Source: Micromonospora halophytica (GTDB lineage: Bacteria; Actinomycetota; Actinomycetes; Mycobacteriales; Micromonosporaceae). From it: a stretch of DNA of 64,000 nt. Positions 9,250-17,801 of the stretch are shown one piece after another (position 1 is the first letter of the stretch; each line of letters starts with the position of its first letter). The position numbers and the translations under genes were made by a program. The notes below the pieces were generated by a model. The model was given only the letters and a program-made list of their open reading frames with translations, had not been told where the DNA came from and did no database searches. Where the stretch lies: the NCBI RefSeq assembly GCF_900090245.1, contig NZ_FMDN01000017.1, forward strand, positions 62,001 through 126,000, in the 5' to 3' direction.

Positions 9250-9416
9250 GGCTGTCTCCTCCCCAAGAGCGGCCCTGACGCGGTACGCGACCGACCGGAG
9301 TCGTCGGGTGGGCATCGTACGCGCCCGCCATCGTAGGTAATCTCCCGTGGGCGTCGTGGACCCGCGGGGGCGAGCCGCCGGCCGAGGTGGATCTGAGAGA
9401 GCACGAGGAGGCCACA
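9250..9416. promoter_or_regulatory. Divergent promoter region eccC/eccD
   Basis: 167 bases between two divergent ecc genes. On the minus strand TTACCTACGAT (9340-9330) contains TACGAT, a fair -10 box. A near-identical 11-mer occurs in the other divergent ecc intergenic region (12074-12084). The ribosome binding sites of both genes lie inside this stretch. Confidence 0.45.
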
Positions 9417-10814
9417 GTGGCGACGAAGTCGGCGACCGGTGGACTGAGCCGGATCACCATCGTGGCACCACGGACCAGGATGGATCTGGCCCTCCCCTCC
9501 GACGTGCCGCTGGCCGACCTGCTGCCCACCCTGCTCCGGTACGCCGGGGAGGACCTGGCCGACGAGGGCGTACGGCACGGGGGTTGGAGCCTGGCCCGGC
9601 TCGGCGGGCAACCGCTCGACGGTGGCCGCACCCCCACGCAGCTCGGGGTCCGCGACGGCGAGGTGCTCTACTTCAACCCGCGCTCGGCCGCCGCCCCGGA
9701 GATCGTCTTCGACGACGTGGTGGACGCGGTGGCGACCGCCACCAACCAGCGCCCGGGCACCTGGCAGGTCGGCACCACCCGGTCGTTCTCGGTGCTGCTG
9801 GCCGCGGCGGCGCTCGGGGTCGGCGCGGCGGTGACGCTGTTCGCCGGACCGCCGCAGCTGCCCGGCGCGGTGGCCGCCCTGCTGGTGGCGGTGCTGCTGA
9901 TGGTGGCCTCGGCGGTGCTGTCCCGGGCGGCCGGGGACAGCCGGACGGGGGCGGTGCTGGCGATGGCCGGCGTCGGTCACGCGGCAGTCGGCGGCCTGCT
10001 GGTGCTGGCCGGTGACCGGCGGCTCAGCGAACTGGCCGGCCCGCACGTCCTGCTCGCGGGCACCGCGGTGGTGCTGTTCGGGGCGATCGCCGGGCTGGCC
10101 GTGGGTGACCGGATGCCGCTCTTCCTCGGGGCCGTCACCGTGGGCGCGGCGACCGCCGTCGGCGCGCTGCTCTCGCTGGCGTTCGGCGTGGGCGCGGCGG
10201 CGGCCGCCGCCATCGTGGCCACCGTCGCGTTCGCCACCCTGCCAGCGCTGCCGATGACCGCCTACCGGCTGGCCCGGCTCCCGGTGCCCTCCATCCCGAC
10301 CGGCCCGGACGACCTGAAGACCGACACCGAGACCGTCGACGGGCGGCGGGTGCTGCGGCAGAGCGAGCGGGCCGACCAGTTCCTGACCGGCCTGTTGTGG
10401 ACGGTGTCGTTGCTGGTGCTGGGCGGCCAGGTCGTGCTGGCCGGCAACGGCCGGCTGCCGGCGGTGCTGCTCTGCCTGGTGCTGGCGCTGATGTCGCTGC
10501 TGCGCGCCCGGCCGTTCATCGGACGCGCCCAGCGCACCCCGGTGCTCTTCGCCGGCTCGGTCGGGCTGGCGCTGACCGCCTGGGCGACCTTCGCCGGCGG
10601 GTCGCTGCCGACCCGGCTCGGCGTGGTCCTGGGCGGTGTGGCGCTGACCGCGGTGATCAGCCTGATCTACGGGCTGAGCGTGGCCGGCAAGCGGATCTCA
10701 CCGGTCTGGGGCCGGGTCCTGGACATCGTCGAGATCCTGCTGATCGTCGCGGTGGTGCCGCTGGCGTTCTGGGTGTGCGGCCTCTACGGGTGGATCGTCA
10801 ATCTCCGACCCTGA
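9417..10814 (+). CDS. eccD: EccD, integral membrane channel component of the type VII system
   Basis: 465 residues. An N-terminal ubiquitin-like domain of about 90 residues (SRITIVAPRTRMDLALP) is followed by a linker and a dense array of hydrophobic helices to the C-terminus, consistent with the 11-helix EccD fold. EccD forms the dimeric membrane ring that holds the channel and contacts EccB, EccC and EccE. GTG at 9417 is preferred because GAGGAGG lies 5 bases upstream. The 3' end overlaps the convergent eccE end by 17 bases, so transcription of the two genes must collide or be read through. Confidence 0.94.
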   Translation: MATKSATGGLSRITIVAPRTRMDLALPSDVPLADLLPTLLRYAGEDLADEGVRHGGWSLARLGGQPLDGGRTPTQLGVRDGEVLYFNPRSAAAPEIVFDDVVDAVATATNQRPGTWQVGTTRSFSVLLAAAALGVGAAVTLFAGPPQLPGAVAALLVAVLLMVASAVLSRAAGDSRTGAVLAMAGVGHAAVGGLLVLAGDRRLSELAGPHVLLAGTAVVLFGAIAGLAVGDRMPLFLGAVTVGAATAVGALLSLAFGVGAAAAAAIVATVAFATLPALPMTAYRLARLPVPSIPTGPDDLKTDTETVDGRRVLRQSERADQFLTGLLWTVSLLVLGGQVVLAGNGRLPAVLLCLVLALMSLLRARPFIGRAQRTPVLFAGSVGLALTAWATFAGGSLPTRLGVVLGGVALTAVISLIYGLSVAGKRISPVWGRVLDIVEILLIVAVVPLAFWVCGLYGWIVNLRP

Positions 10815-11979
10815 TCGTCCCGGCCGCCGTGGCGACCGGCGTGGTGGCGTAGACCCCCGGCCCGTGCTGGCCGTCCAGTGGCCGGGCCGGGATCCCGCAC
10901 CGGCGGGCCACGTCGCGTACCACCTTGACCAGGGCCTCGACGTGTCCGTCGAGGGCAGCGACGCGCAGCAGCGGCGGCACCGGCCGGCCGCCGGGCACCA
11001 CCACCGTCGCCACCGTGTGCGACGGGGCGGAGGTGGCGGTGACCGCGTCCACCAGCGTGCCGAGCGACGCGCCGGGCCGCTTGCGCAGGGTCAGGCAGCG
11101 CTGCGTCCAGCCGCCGCCACGCAGCCCGGTCCAGGTCTCGGCCGGGGCCGCCGGGGCCAGGTCGAGGCCGGCGGCGGAGACCACCGCGGCCCGCAGCTCG
11201 TCCCGGCCGAGCACCCGGTGACCCAGGCCGGCCGCGTTCAGGGCCTTGCCGAGGCGACCGATGCCGGCCGCCACCGTGCGGTGCACGCCGTGCATCCCGC
11301 CGCCCCGGGTCACCGCCTCGGTACGGGCGTCCGGCACCGACAGCCGCAGCGCCACCCAGACCGTACGGTGGGCCGCCGGCGGCGCCCCGGGCGCCGGGTA
11401 CCAGACCAGGGTGTGCGAGACGACCTGGGTGAGGGTCACCGGGCCGGAGAAGTCCGCCAGCACGCTGAGCACCCGGTCCACCGTGGACGCCTCCACCGAG
11501 CCGGCCGGCGCGCCGGGCCGACCGGTCAGCACCACCGCCGCGAACCAGCCCCGGCCGTCCTGCCCGATCCCGAGCCGGGTACCACGCTCGGTGAGTTCGA
11601 TCACACTCAGCTCGGGGGTGAGCGCGGCCAGCCGGGGGTCGACGACCTTGCCGTCCGCGACCGCGGCCCGCGCCTGGTCGCGACGGCGCCCCAACCGGCG
11701 GCGCAGCAGCAGGTCCTCGTACCACCAGCGGCCACCGCGGCGCAGGAAGGCCGCCGCCAGCACCAGCACGGCCAGGCCGCCGACGACCCCCACCAGCCAG
11801 CCAGGGCCGCCCGTCGCCGCCCAGACGGCGAGCGCACAGAGCTCCACCAGGACGAGCTGACCGACGGCGACCGGGCCGATCCGTCCGCGCCCGCGCCGGT
11901 CGGCCGGCACCACCGGACGGTCGTCGGGGACGGCCGGGGTGGTGGGCGTACGCCCGGGTGGCGCCGCAAGCTGCGTCAT
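10798..11979 (-). CDS. eccE: EccE, type VII secretion membrane protein
   Basis: 393 residues. Two membrane helices in the first 100 residues (VGQLVLVELCALAVW and LVGVVGGLAVLVLAAAF) precede a basic segment and a soluble alpha/beta domain, as in EccE. EccE sits at the periphery of the membrane complex. ATG at 11979 is preferred over an in-frame codon 33 bases upstream because GAAGGGA sits 9 bases before it. Here eccE is convergent to eccD and divergent from eccB, unlike the co-directional order in many mycobacterial ESX loci. Confidence 0.9.
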   Translation of the reverse strand: MTQLAAPPGRTPTTPAVPDDRPVVPADRRGRGRIGPVAVGQLVLVELCALAVWAATGGPGWLVGVVGGLAVLVLAAAFLRRGGRWWYEDLLLRRRLGRRRDQARAAVADGKVVDPRLAALTPELSVIELTERGTRLGIGQDGRGWFAAVVLTGRPGAPAGSVEASTVDRVLSVLADFSGPVTLTQVVSHTLVWYPAPGAPPAAHRTVWVALRLSVPDARTEAVTRGGGMHGVHRTVAAGIGRLGKALNAAGLGHRVLGRDELRAAVVSAAGLDLAPAAPAETWTGLRGGGWTQRCLTLRKRPGASLGTLVDAVTATSAPSHTVATVVVPGGRPVPPLLRVAALDGHVEALVKVVRDVARRCGIPARPLDGQHGPGVYATTPVATAAGTIRVGD

Positions 11980-12141
11980 CGGTGAGCGTCCCTTCTGGAC
12001 ATCGTGGAGCATCCGCCGGCGGGTGCGCCGCCGGTGGGGCGGGCGGGGGTCCGTCGACCCGCCGACGGCCCTTATCGTAGGGAAGCCCGCGACGGAGTTG
12101 AGCCCTGATCGTCGCGGACCCGTCCCCGTCGGAGGTCAACC
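11980..12141. promoter_or_regulatory. Divergent promoter region eccE/eccB
   Basis: 162 bases. Plus-strand ATCGTAGGGAA at 12074-12084 matches 10 of 11 bases of the element at 9330-9340; on the minus strand it contains TACGAT, a possible -10 box for eccE. The eccB ribosome site CGGAGG lies 7 bases before its ATG. Confidence 0.45.
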
Positions 12142-13620
12142 ATGCGGACCCGCCGCGATCAGGTGCAGGCGTACCGCTTCGTCACCCGACGCATCGTCTC
12201 GGGGATGCTCTCCGGCGACCCGGAGACCACCAACCTCCCGATGCGGCGACTCGGCATGGCCGTGGTCGGCAGTGTGCTCGCCGCCACCATCGTGCTCGGC
12301 GGCGCCGGGGCGTACGGCCAGTTCACCGGCAACACCGCGCCGCTGGAGACGAACACGCTGGTGATCGAGCGGGAGACCGGGGCGACGTACGTGTTCGCCG
12401 ACGGGGTGCTGCACCCGACGTTGAACTACACCTCCGCCCGGCTGATCCTCAACGAGGCCGACGCGCCCGTGCGGACGATGTCCCGCGCGTCGATCGCCGA
12501 CCGGCCCCGCGGTCGTACCGTCGGCATCGTCGGCGCCCCGGACGCGTTGCCGGACCGTAAGTCGCTGGTCGGTCTCCCCTGGTCGGTCTGCGACGTGCCG
12601 GACCCGGGCGACTCCCGGCGCTCGACCACCCGGCTGGTGATCGACCGGCCGCTGGGCGGGGGCACCCCGCTGGGCGGCGAGGCGGTACTGGTCCGCGGCG
12701 GCGGGCAGCGGTTCCTGCTGGCCAACGGCATGCGGGCGCAGATCGTCGGCGGCGACCCGGCGCTCGCCGCGCTGAAGATGACCAACGCGACCACCCTCGA
12801 CGTGGGCGCGCCGCTGCTCAACGCGGTACCGGCCGGCCCGGCGCTGCGGCAGCTGGGGATCGAGGGTGACGGCGCACCGAGCGGCCGGACGGTCGGCGGT
12901 CGGCAGGCCCGGGTCGGCGACGTGTTCCGGGCCGCCGGCGAGCACTACGTGCTGACCCGGGACGGCCTGGTCTCGATCGGCGAGGTCAGCGCGCTGCTGT
13001 TGCAGAGCGACGGCGGCCAGGTCACCGACATCACCCCGGACGAGGCGGGCCGGCTGCTGACCGACAAGCGGCTGGAGGCCGAGGGGACGCTCCGCACGCT
13101 GCCCCCGCTACGGGCGGTCCGTCCCGGCCAGTCGGTCGTGTGCGCGACCTACCGGCCCGGTCCGGCAGGCGGCCCGCCGACCACCACGCTGGAGGTCTTC
13201 GACCGGACGCCGGCCGAGCTCGCCGATCCTGACGGGTCGACGGCGGTACGGCAGGGCCCGCGCGACGCCGTCGAGACCGCCGACGAGGTGCTGCTGCCGG
13301 GCGGCCGGGGCGCGCTGGTGCAGGCGGCGCCGGGCGCCGGCGAGGGCACGGAGCCGGCGGCCGGCGCGACCGTCTACCTGATCACCCCGCAGGGCGTGCG
13401 GTACCCGCTGGGCAGGCGCTCCGGCGACGCGGTGGCCGCCCTCGGGTACGGCGCAGTGAAGCCGCTGGTGGTGCCGGCGTCACTGCTCTCGCTCGTGCCC
13501 ACCGGCCCGACCCTGGAACGCCAGGACGCGCTGGCCTACTTCGCGCCGGACGACGAGGCGGGCAGCCCGTCGCCGACGGCGCGGGGCGAGGCTGCGGAGT
13601 CACCGGCACAGGGCGGTTGA
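12142..13620 (+). CDS. eccB: EccB, type VII secretion system protein
   Basis: 492 residues. It opens with the signature RRDQVQAYRFVTRRIVSGML, then one membrane helix (about 37-60), then a large extracytoplasmic repeat domain to the end. EccB is the outward-facing ATPase-like component that caps the ESX pore and interacts with the mycosin. The ATG has CGGAGG upstream. The Ala/Gly/Glu-rich last 40 residues look disordered. It is followed after 94 bases by an Esx-like gene on the same strand, so substrate genes flank the machine genes on both sides. Confidence 0.96.
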   Translation: MRTRRDQVQAYRFVTRRIVSGMLSGDPETTNLPMRRLGMAVVGSVLAATIVLGGAGAYGQFTGNTAPLETNTLVIERETGATYVFADGVLHPTLNYTSARLILNEADAPVRTMSRASIADRPRGRTVGIVGAPDALPDRKSLVGLPWSVCDVPDPGDSRRSTTRLVIDRPLGGGTPLGGEAVLVRGGGQRFLLANGMRAQIVGGDPALAALKMTNATTLDVGAPLLNAVPAGPALRQLGIEGDGAPSGRTVGGRQARVGDVFRAAGEHYVLTRDGLVSIGEVSALLLQSDGGQVTDITPDEAGRLLTDKRLEAEGTLRTLPPLRAVRPGQSVVCATYRPGPAGGPPTTTLEVFDRTPAELADPDGSTAVRQGPRDAVETADEVLLPGGRGALVQAAPGAGEGTEPAAGATVYLITPQGVRYPLGRRSGDAVAALGYGAVKPLVVPASLLSLVPTGPTLERQDALAYFAPDDEAGSPSPTARGEAAESPAQGG

Positions 13621-13714
13621 GCGCGGCGCCGGCACATCGACGGGTCGCCCGGGCTGGCGTCGGTCGACTAACCTGAAGCCGACGGTATCGACTATGGACT
13701 ACGGGGATGCTGCC

Positions 13715-14083
13715 ATGACCGGGCGTACGACAGTCGACGTACTGTCCTTGGAAGACTTTCACCAGCGGCTGGCGGATCGGCTGACCCAGGCCGAGGCGGC
13801 CCTCAAGAAGCTGAACACCGAGTTGCAGTGCCGCCCGCCGGCCCTCGGATCGTTCGCCGACGGCACCGGCAACGCCCGCCGCTACAGCGAGATCCAGGCG
13901 AGCTACGCCGAGCGGGTGGCGCGGCTGCGCCGAGCGGTGGAGGCGTCCCGGGCCGCCACCAACACGATCATGACGAACTACCGCACGACCGAGGCGCGTA
14001 ACGCGGCCAACGCCAACGACATCGCCGCCGCGCTGAACGGGGTGAACGAGGCGCTCAAGGAGCGGGGGGACCGCAGTGTCTGA
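13715..14083 (+). CDS. WXG-less helical Esx-like protein
   Basis: 122 residues and entirely helical by composition, with two long charged helices around a loop at about 41-53 (PPALGSFADGTG) where WXG100 proteins have their turn. There is no WXG. A Y-x3-E motif (YRTTE, 89-93) lies in the second helix, a candidate export signal. ATG at 13715 is chosen because GGGGATG stands 8 bases upstream; an ATG 21 bases earlier is possible. Its last codons overlap the start of the next gene by 8 bases, so the two products are probably made together and may form a heterodimer, as PE-PPE pairs do. Confidence 0.8.
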   Translation: MTGRTTVDVLSLEDFHQRLADRLTQAEAALKKLNTELQCRPPALGSFADGTGNARRYSEIQASYAERVARLRRAVEASRAATNTIMTNYRTTEARNAANANDIAAALNGVNEALKERGDRSV

Positions 14084-15353
14084 GTACACCCAGCGCTACC
14101 AGCACGTGAGCCACCGCGAGCTCTACGACGCGGTGCGCGCCGGTGACCCGCAGCAGGTGGAGGGCCTGGCCAGCCAGTGGAGTTCGCTGCGGGAAACTCT
14201 CGACAACCTGGCCCGCGACCTCGACACCGACCTCGACAAGCTGGCTCCGGCCTGGACGGGGGACGCGGCCCGGGAGTTCCACGACCGGCTGTCGCTGGTC
14301 GTGCGCTATTCCACCGAGCTCGCCGAGGGCGCGGCCGACGTGCGGCAGGCGCTGAACCTGATGGCCGGCCAGCTGCGCACCGCGCAGCAGAAGGCGGAGA
14401 GCCCCGAGGCCACCGACGACCACGACAAGGCGATCGACGGGGCGACCAAGGGCGCGATGCTCGGTGTGCCGGGCATGATCGTCGGCGGCATCATGGGCCA
14501 CCAGCAGGACAAGGCCGAGCAGGAGAAGGCCCACCAGCGGATGGTGGAGGTGGTCGCCGACCTGGCGGCCGGCTACGAGGTCGCCCGCTACGGGCGGATC
14601 GTCGACCCGCCGGCCCCGCCCACGCGGCTGCCCGGTGACGCCGACCGCAGCGGCGTGCCGACGCAGCACGGGCCGGCGGTGAACACGCCGGCGTCCGCGC
14701 CGACCACGGGGGCGTTCGGGCCCGGCGGCGGCGCCACCGCCACCACCGCGGGCAGCGTGTCCCAGGGCCCGGGCACCGCCTCCGGCGGTGCCGGCACGGG
14801 CGGCGAGGGCTCCGGCGGCGCCACGACGGGCGGTCCGGGCGTGATCGACGCCGGCACCGGCACCTCGCTCGCCGGCGCCGGCCCGGCGACCGGTGGGGTC
14901 GGCGGCGGCTCCGGCCTGGCCGGCGCGAGCCCCACGACGACCGGCGGGCCGGGCACCGGCTCGGGTTCGATGTTCGGGGGCGCTGCCGGGCTCGTGGCCG
15001 GCGGGGTGCTCGGCACCGGCGCGCTGGCCTCCTCGGGCAGCCGGGCGGCGGCCACCACGCCGAGCCGCCCCGGTGCCCCGACCGGCATGGAGAACCGCTC
15101 CGCCGCCGGCACCGGTCGGCTGGCCTCCGGTCAACCCGGCGCGGGCGGTAACGATGGCCGAGCGGGTGCGCGCGCCGGCTCGGCGAACCGGGCCGCCATG
15201 GCGGGCGGCGCGGGTCGCAGCGGCGTGATCGGCGGCCGGGGTCAGCACGGCGAGGACGACTCCGACGAGCGGATGACCTGGCTCACCGAGGACGAGATGG
15301 TGTGGGGTGACGGCGGCACGACCGCGCCGCCGGTGCTCGGCGGCGACCGCTGA
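14076..15353 (+). CDS. WXG100/PPE-like ESX substrate with Gly/Thr/Ala-rich tail
   Basis: 425 residues. A helical domain of about 190 residues carries W-T-G at 60-62 and a hydrophobic glycine-zipper-like stretch (AMLGVPGMIVGGIMGHQQ) near 130-145. A low-complexity Gly/Ala/Thr region runs from about 200 to 385, and the end is acidic with WLTEDEMVWG at 402-411 followed by APPV. The same decapeptide pattern closes the other PPE-like protein. The start is GTG inside the end of the upstream gene, after GCGGGGGGACC. A strong terminator follows. No Y-x3-E is seen in this protein, so its helical partner at 13715 probably supplies the signal. Confidence 0.8.
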   Translation: MSEYTQRYQHVSHRELYDAVRAGDPQQVEGLASQWSSLRETLDNLARDLDTDLDKLAPAWTGDAAREFHDRLSLVVRYSTELAEGAADVRQALNLMAGQLRTAQQKAESPEATDDHDKAIDGATKGAMLGVPGMIVGGIMGHQQDKAEQEKAHQRMVEVVADLAAGYEVARYGRIVDPPAPPTRLPGDADRSGVPTQHGPAVNTPASAPTTGAFGPGGGATATTAGSVSQGPGTASGGAGTGGEGSGGATTGGPGVIDAGTGTSLAGAGPATGGVGGGSGLAGASPTTTGGPGTGSGSMFGGAAGLVAGGVLGTGALASSGSRAAATTPSRPGAPTGMENRSAAGTGRLASGQPGAGGNDGRAGARAGSANRAAMAGGAGRSGVIGGRGQHGEDDSDERMTWLTEDEMVWGDGGTTAPPVLGGDR

Positions 15354-15366
15354 GCTGACCTGACCA

Positions 15367-15403
15367 CAATGGCCCACCCGGAGACGCTCCGGGTGGGCCA
15401 TTG
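15367..15403. terminator. Terminator after the eccB-side substrate operon
   Basis: A perfect 16-bp stem (15367-15382 with 15388-15403) and a 5-base loop lie 13 bases after the stop codon. No T-run follows. Confidence 0.75.
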
Positions 15404-15491
15404 CGTCCACAGGGCACGGCGTGGCCCGGGTCACCCCGGTCGACGCCGTCGCACCGCTGCGCGGACGGCGCGGTGCCGATAGGTTGGAGTC

Positions 15492-15848
15492 GTGCCCGTA
15501 GCGACCTCCCGCCCGCTCTGGACGGCGACGCTGCGCGCGCTGCGCGATCTCACCCGGCTGGCGGTGACCGTCCTGGTGCTCGCCGTCGGTGTCGGCGCCT
15601 TCGCGGCCGGTCCGGCCGTCGCCGCCCCGGGCGGGCCGGGCGTGGCGTTCTCCAGGGCGGCCGAGCTGCCGCCCACCGCCTCCCGGCAGTCGATCCACGA
15701 GCAGGTCGCGGACGCCTCCGCCGCCCGGCCGCTGCCGACCCGGCGCGACATCGTGCCCGCCGACGAGTCGACCCCCTCGACGGTCCCGGCGGCGACGACG
15801 GATCCGGTCCGGGAGGCCACCGGCCGGCGCGGTCCGCCCCGGCGCTGA
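15492..15848 (+). CDS. Small secreted or membrane-anchored protein, unknown
   Basis: 118 residues starting at GTG. A basic N-terminus and a hydrophobic helix (about 23-43, ending AAGPAVAAP) look like a signal peptide with an A-x-A cleavage site. The rest is a short polar Pro/Thr/Arg-rich segment with no recognisable domain. It is separated from the ESX locus by a terminator. I do not recognise the family. Codon bias is like its neighbours, so it is probably real. Confidence 0.5.
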   Translation: MPVATSRPLWTATLRALRDLTRLAVTVLVLAVGVGAFAAGPAVAAPGGPGVAFSRAAELPPTASRQSIHEQVADASAARPLPTRRDIVPADESTPSTVPAATTDPVREATGRRGPPRR

Positions 15849-15986
15849 GCGCCGCGGCGTCCCCGGTCGCCGGCCGCCACGCATGGTGGCGACCCCGTGC
15901 GGGTACGTCGACCGCGCCCGCCCCACCTCGCCCCTGCCGGGCACCTGCTCGTCGTCCACAACGATCCCCGCCGTGAGGTGCTGGTG

Positions 15987-16784
15987 ATGCAGACCGTCTT
16001 CTCCTCCGTCCTGCCCGACGTCCCCGCCGCCGCCGTGATCTGGCTGGTCCTGCTCACTGTCGCGGCCGTCGCCGTGGGGGCCCTGGTCGCCCGCCCCGCC
16101 TGGCTGCGTTCCGCCGTCACCGGCCGGATCCGGCAGGCGGCGCTGCCCAGCCACGTCGAGCTGGCCGAACAGGAGCGGGAACGCGCCCGGTACGCCGAGG
16201 AGATCGCCGTGGCGGCCCGGCGGGCCGGGGCCACCGCCGAGCGGTGCCGGGCCGGGTGGCTGGCCGCGCAGGAGGAGGTCGAGGCGGCCTGGGCGGCGTA
16301 CGAGGCCGCTGAGGCGGATGTCCGCCGGCTCTCGGCCGCCGCCGCCATGCCGCTGCCGCACACGGCGCAGACCCCGGCCGAGTACGCCGACCGGGAGCGG
16401 TTCCTGCACCGGGCCGCGCTGGACGCGTACTGGCGCAAGGAGCTCTCGGTCGAGCAGTTGAGCGACGTCTTCGCGCACCGCAACGGCTGGGACCCCCGAC
16501 GCCACCCGGTGGAGCAGGAGCTGGTGCTCCACCGGGCGATCCGGGACAACCTGGCGGCCCGGCACCGGGGGGCCGTGGATCGGGAGCGTGAGGCCTGGCG
16601 GGCGGCCGAACTGGCCGCGGCGGCGGCGCGCAGCCTGCGCGACGAGGCGTTCGCCGCGCTCGACCGCCGGTCGGAGGAAATCGAGTCGGTGGTGCCGATG
16701 CCGGAGCTCCGGCGCCCCGCCGCCGAGCCGGCCCACGAGCCGGCCTCCACCGCCCGCGGCCACGCCCCCGTCCCCGCCTACTGA
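15987..16784 (+). CDS. Membrane-anchored coiled-coil protein, unknown
   Basis: 265 residues. An N-terminal membrane helix (AAAVIWLVLLTVAAVAVGALVA, about 13-35) precedes a long Ala/Glu/Arg-rich region predicted to be helical or coiled coil, with many Trp and Tyr residues and heptad-like spacing. The C-terminal 30 residues are Pro/Ala/His-rich. ATG at 15987 follows GAGGTG by 6 bases; the longer frame from 15897 lacks such a site. It may be a cytoplasmically facing scaffold, but no domain is recognised. It is the last gene before a palindromic repeat. Confidence 0.6.
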   Translation: MQTVFSSVLPDVPAAAVIWLVLLTVAAVAVGALVARPAWLRSAVTGRIRQAALPSHVELAEQERERARYAEEIAVAARRAGATAERCRAGWLAAQEEVEAAWAAYEAAEADVRRLSAAAAMPLPHTAQTPAEYADRERFLHRAALDAYWRKELSVEQLSDVFAHRNGWDPRRHPVEQELVLHRAIRDNLAARHRGAVDREREAWRAAELAAAAARSLRDEAFAALDRRSEEIESVVPMPELRRPAAEPAHEPASTARGHAPVPAY

Positions 16785-16822
16785 CCTCTGCCCCACCCCA
16801 CTCCCCGCGCTGCTGTTCCCCG

Positions 16823-16877
16823 GTCATCGAGAGGTTTGCGTCCTGGAAAGCGCGTCGCCGCGAACCTCCTGATCACC
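16823..16877. repeat. Imperfect palindrome of the TGATCA-GAGGTT-GCGGC family
   Basis: The arms 16823-16842 and 16856-16877 match at about 16 of 22 positions. The reverse complement of the right arm (TGATCAGGAGGTTCGCGGCG) closely resembles the arm of the palindrome at 31618-31678 (TGATCATGAGGTTGGCGGC). It lies between two co-directional genes and may serve as a terminator. Confidence 0.55.
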
Positions 16878-16930
16878 ACGCGAGGCTGGGCGAGCGGGTG
16901 GGTGGGGTGCGGGTGGGTTAGCGTGGCGGG

Positions 16931-17272
16931 GTGTCCCGGGAGATGGTGGTGCTCGTCGTCATCGGCGGCGTTCTGGCGCTGGCGACGCTGGTCGGCGCGG
17001 TGCTGCTGGCCGTCCGGGTGGTCCGCGCCCGGCGGATGCTCGGCACCCTCGGCGTCGGTGGCAAGGTGGCCTTCTACGGCGCGCTGATCTACACGGTCTT
17101 CCCTGTCGACGTGCTGCCCGACCCGATCTACCTGGACGACGTCGGGGTCCTCGCCGGTGCGCTGATCTACCTGACCCGGCTGGCCCGTCAGCGCCGGGCC
17201 ACCGCCGCAGAGCTGCCCAGCCAGCCGGACACTCCTCCTGGCCAGGACCGGGTACGCCGTCCCGTGCCATGA
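16931..17272 (+). CDS. DUF1232 (YkvA-like) small membrane protein
   Basis: 113 residues from a GTG start. An N-terminal membrane helix (MVVLVVIGGVLALATLVGAVLLAV) is followed by the DUF1232 core FPVDVLPDPIYLDDVGVLAG, which matches the family's P-x-D-L-I-P-D...D-D pattern. The role of the family is unknown. The C-terminus is a polar tail. Confidence 0.8.
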   Translation: MSREMVVLVVIGGVLALATLVGAVLLAVRVVRARRMLGTLGVGGKVAFYGALIYTVFPVDVLPDPIYLDDVGVLAGALIYLTRLARQRRATAAELPSQPDTPPGQDRVRRPVP

Positions 17273-17375
17273 TCGGTCGGAGCCGGGGCGACTCCGGCAC
17301 CTGTGCCGCCACGGTCGCTCGGCGTGCGCTGCGGTCGGGCGGGTGGGCGCCGGTCCGGGAAGACGGGGGGACGAC

Positions 17376-17801
17376 ATGGCAGGCGGTCATCGGCTGGACC
17401 CGCACGACGTGCGGGTGGTCGCCTTCTGCCGGGAGCGGCACCTGGCCGCCCTGACGACGCTGCGCGCGGACGGCACCCCACATGTGGTCCCGGTCGGGGT
17501 CACCTTCGACCCGGGCACCGGCACCGCCCGGGTGATCACCTCGGGCGGCTCCGCGAAGGCCCGGCAGGTGGCTGCCGCCGGCCCGGCGGGTACCCCGGTC
17601 GCCGTGTGCCACGTCGACGGCCGGCGGTGGCTCACCTTCGAGGGGCGGGCGGTGCTGCGTACCGATCCCGGATCGGTGGCCGACGCCGAACGCCGCTACG
17701 CCGAGCGCTACCGGCAGCCCCGCCCGAACCCTGAGCGGGTCGTCATCGAGATCGCCGTGACCCGCCTGATGGGCAGTCTGCCCCCGGTGTCCGGTTCCTG
17801 A
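17376..17801 (+). CDS. Pyridoxamine 5'-phosphate oxidase-fold protein, probably F420- or flavin-dependent
   Basis: 141 residues with the split-barrel fold pattern of the PPOX superfamily: LAALTTLRADGTPHVVPVGV near the N-terminus, then VITSGGSAKARQV, VAVCHVDGRRWLTFEGRA and a C-terminal ERVVIEIAVTRLMG strand. Actinobacterial members of this size often use F420 to reduce small substrates or bind flavins. The cofactor cannot be read from the sequence. ATG at 17376 is favoured by GGGGGG just upstream over an in-frame codon at 17343. Confidence 0.8.
   Translation: MAGGHRLDPHDVRVVAFCRERHLAALTTLRADGTPHVVPVGVTFDPGTGTARVITSGGSAKARQVAAAGPAGTPVAVCHVDGRRWLTFEGRAVLRTDPGSVADAERRYAERYRQPRPNPERVVIEIAVTRLMGSLPPVSGS

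Noticed and set aside
4681..9336. A 1551-codon open frame antisense to eccC
   Set aside because: The translation is low-complexity Arg/Gln/His/Val-rich shadow sequence. EccC on the other strand has full family motifs.
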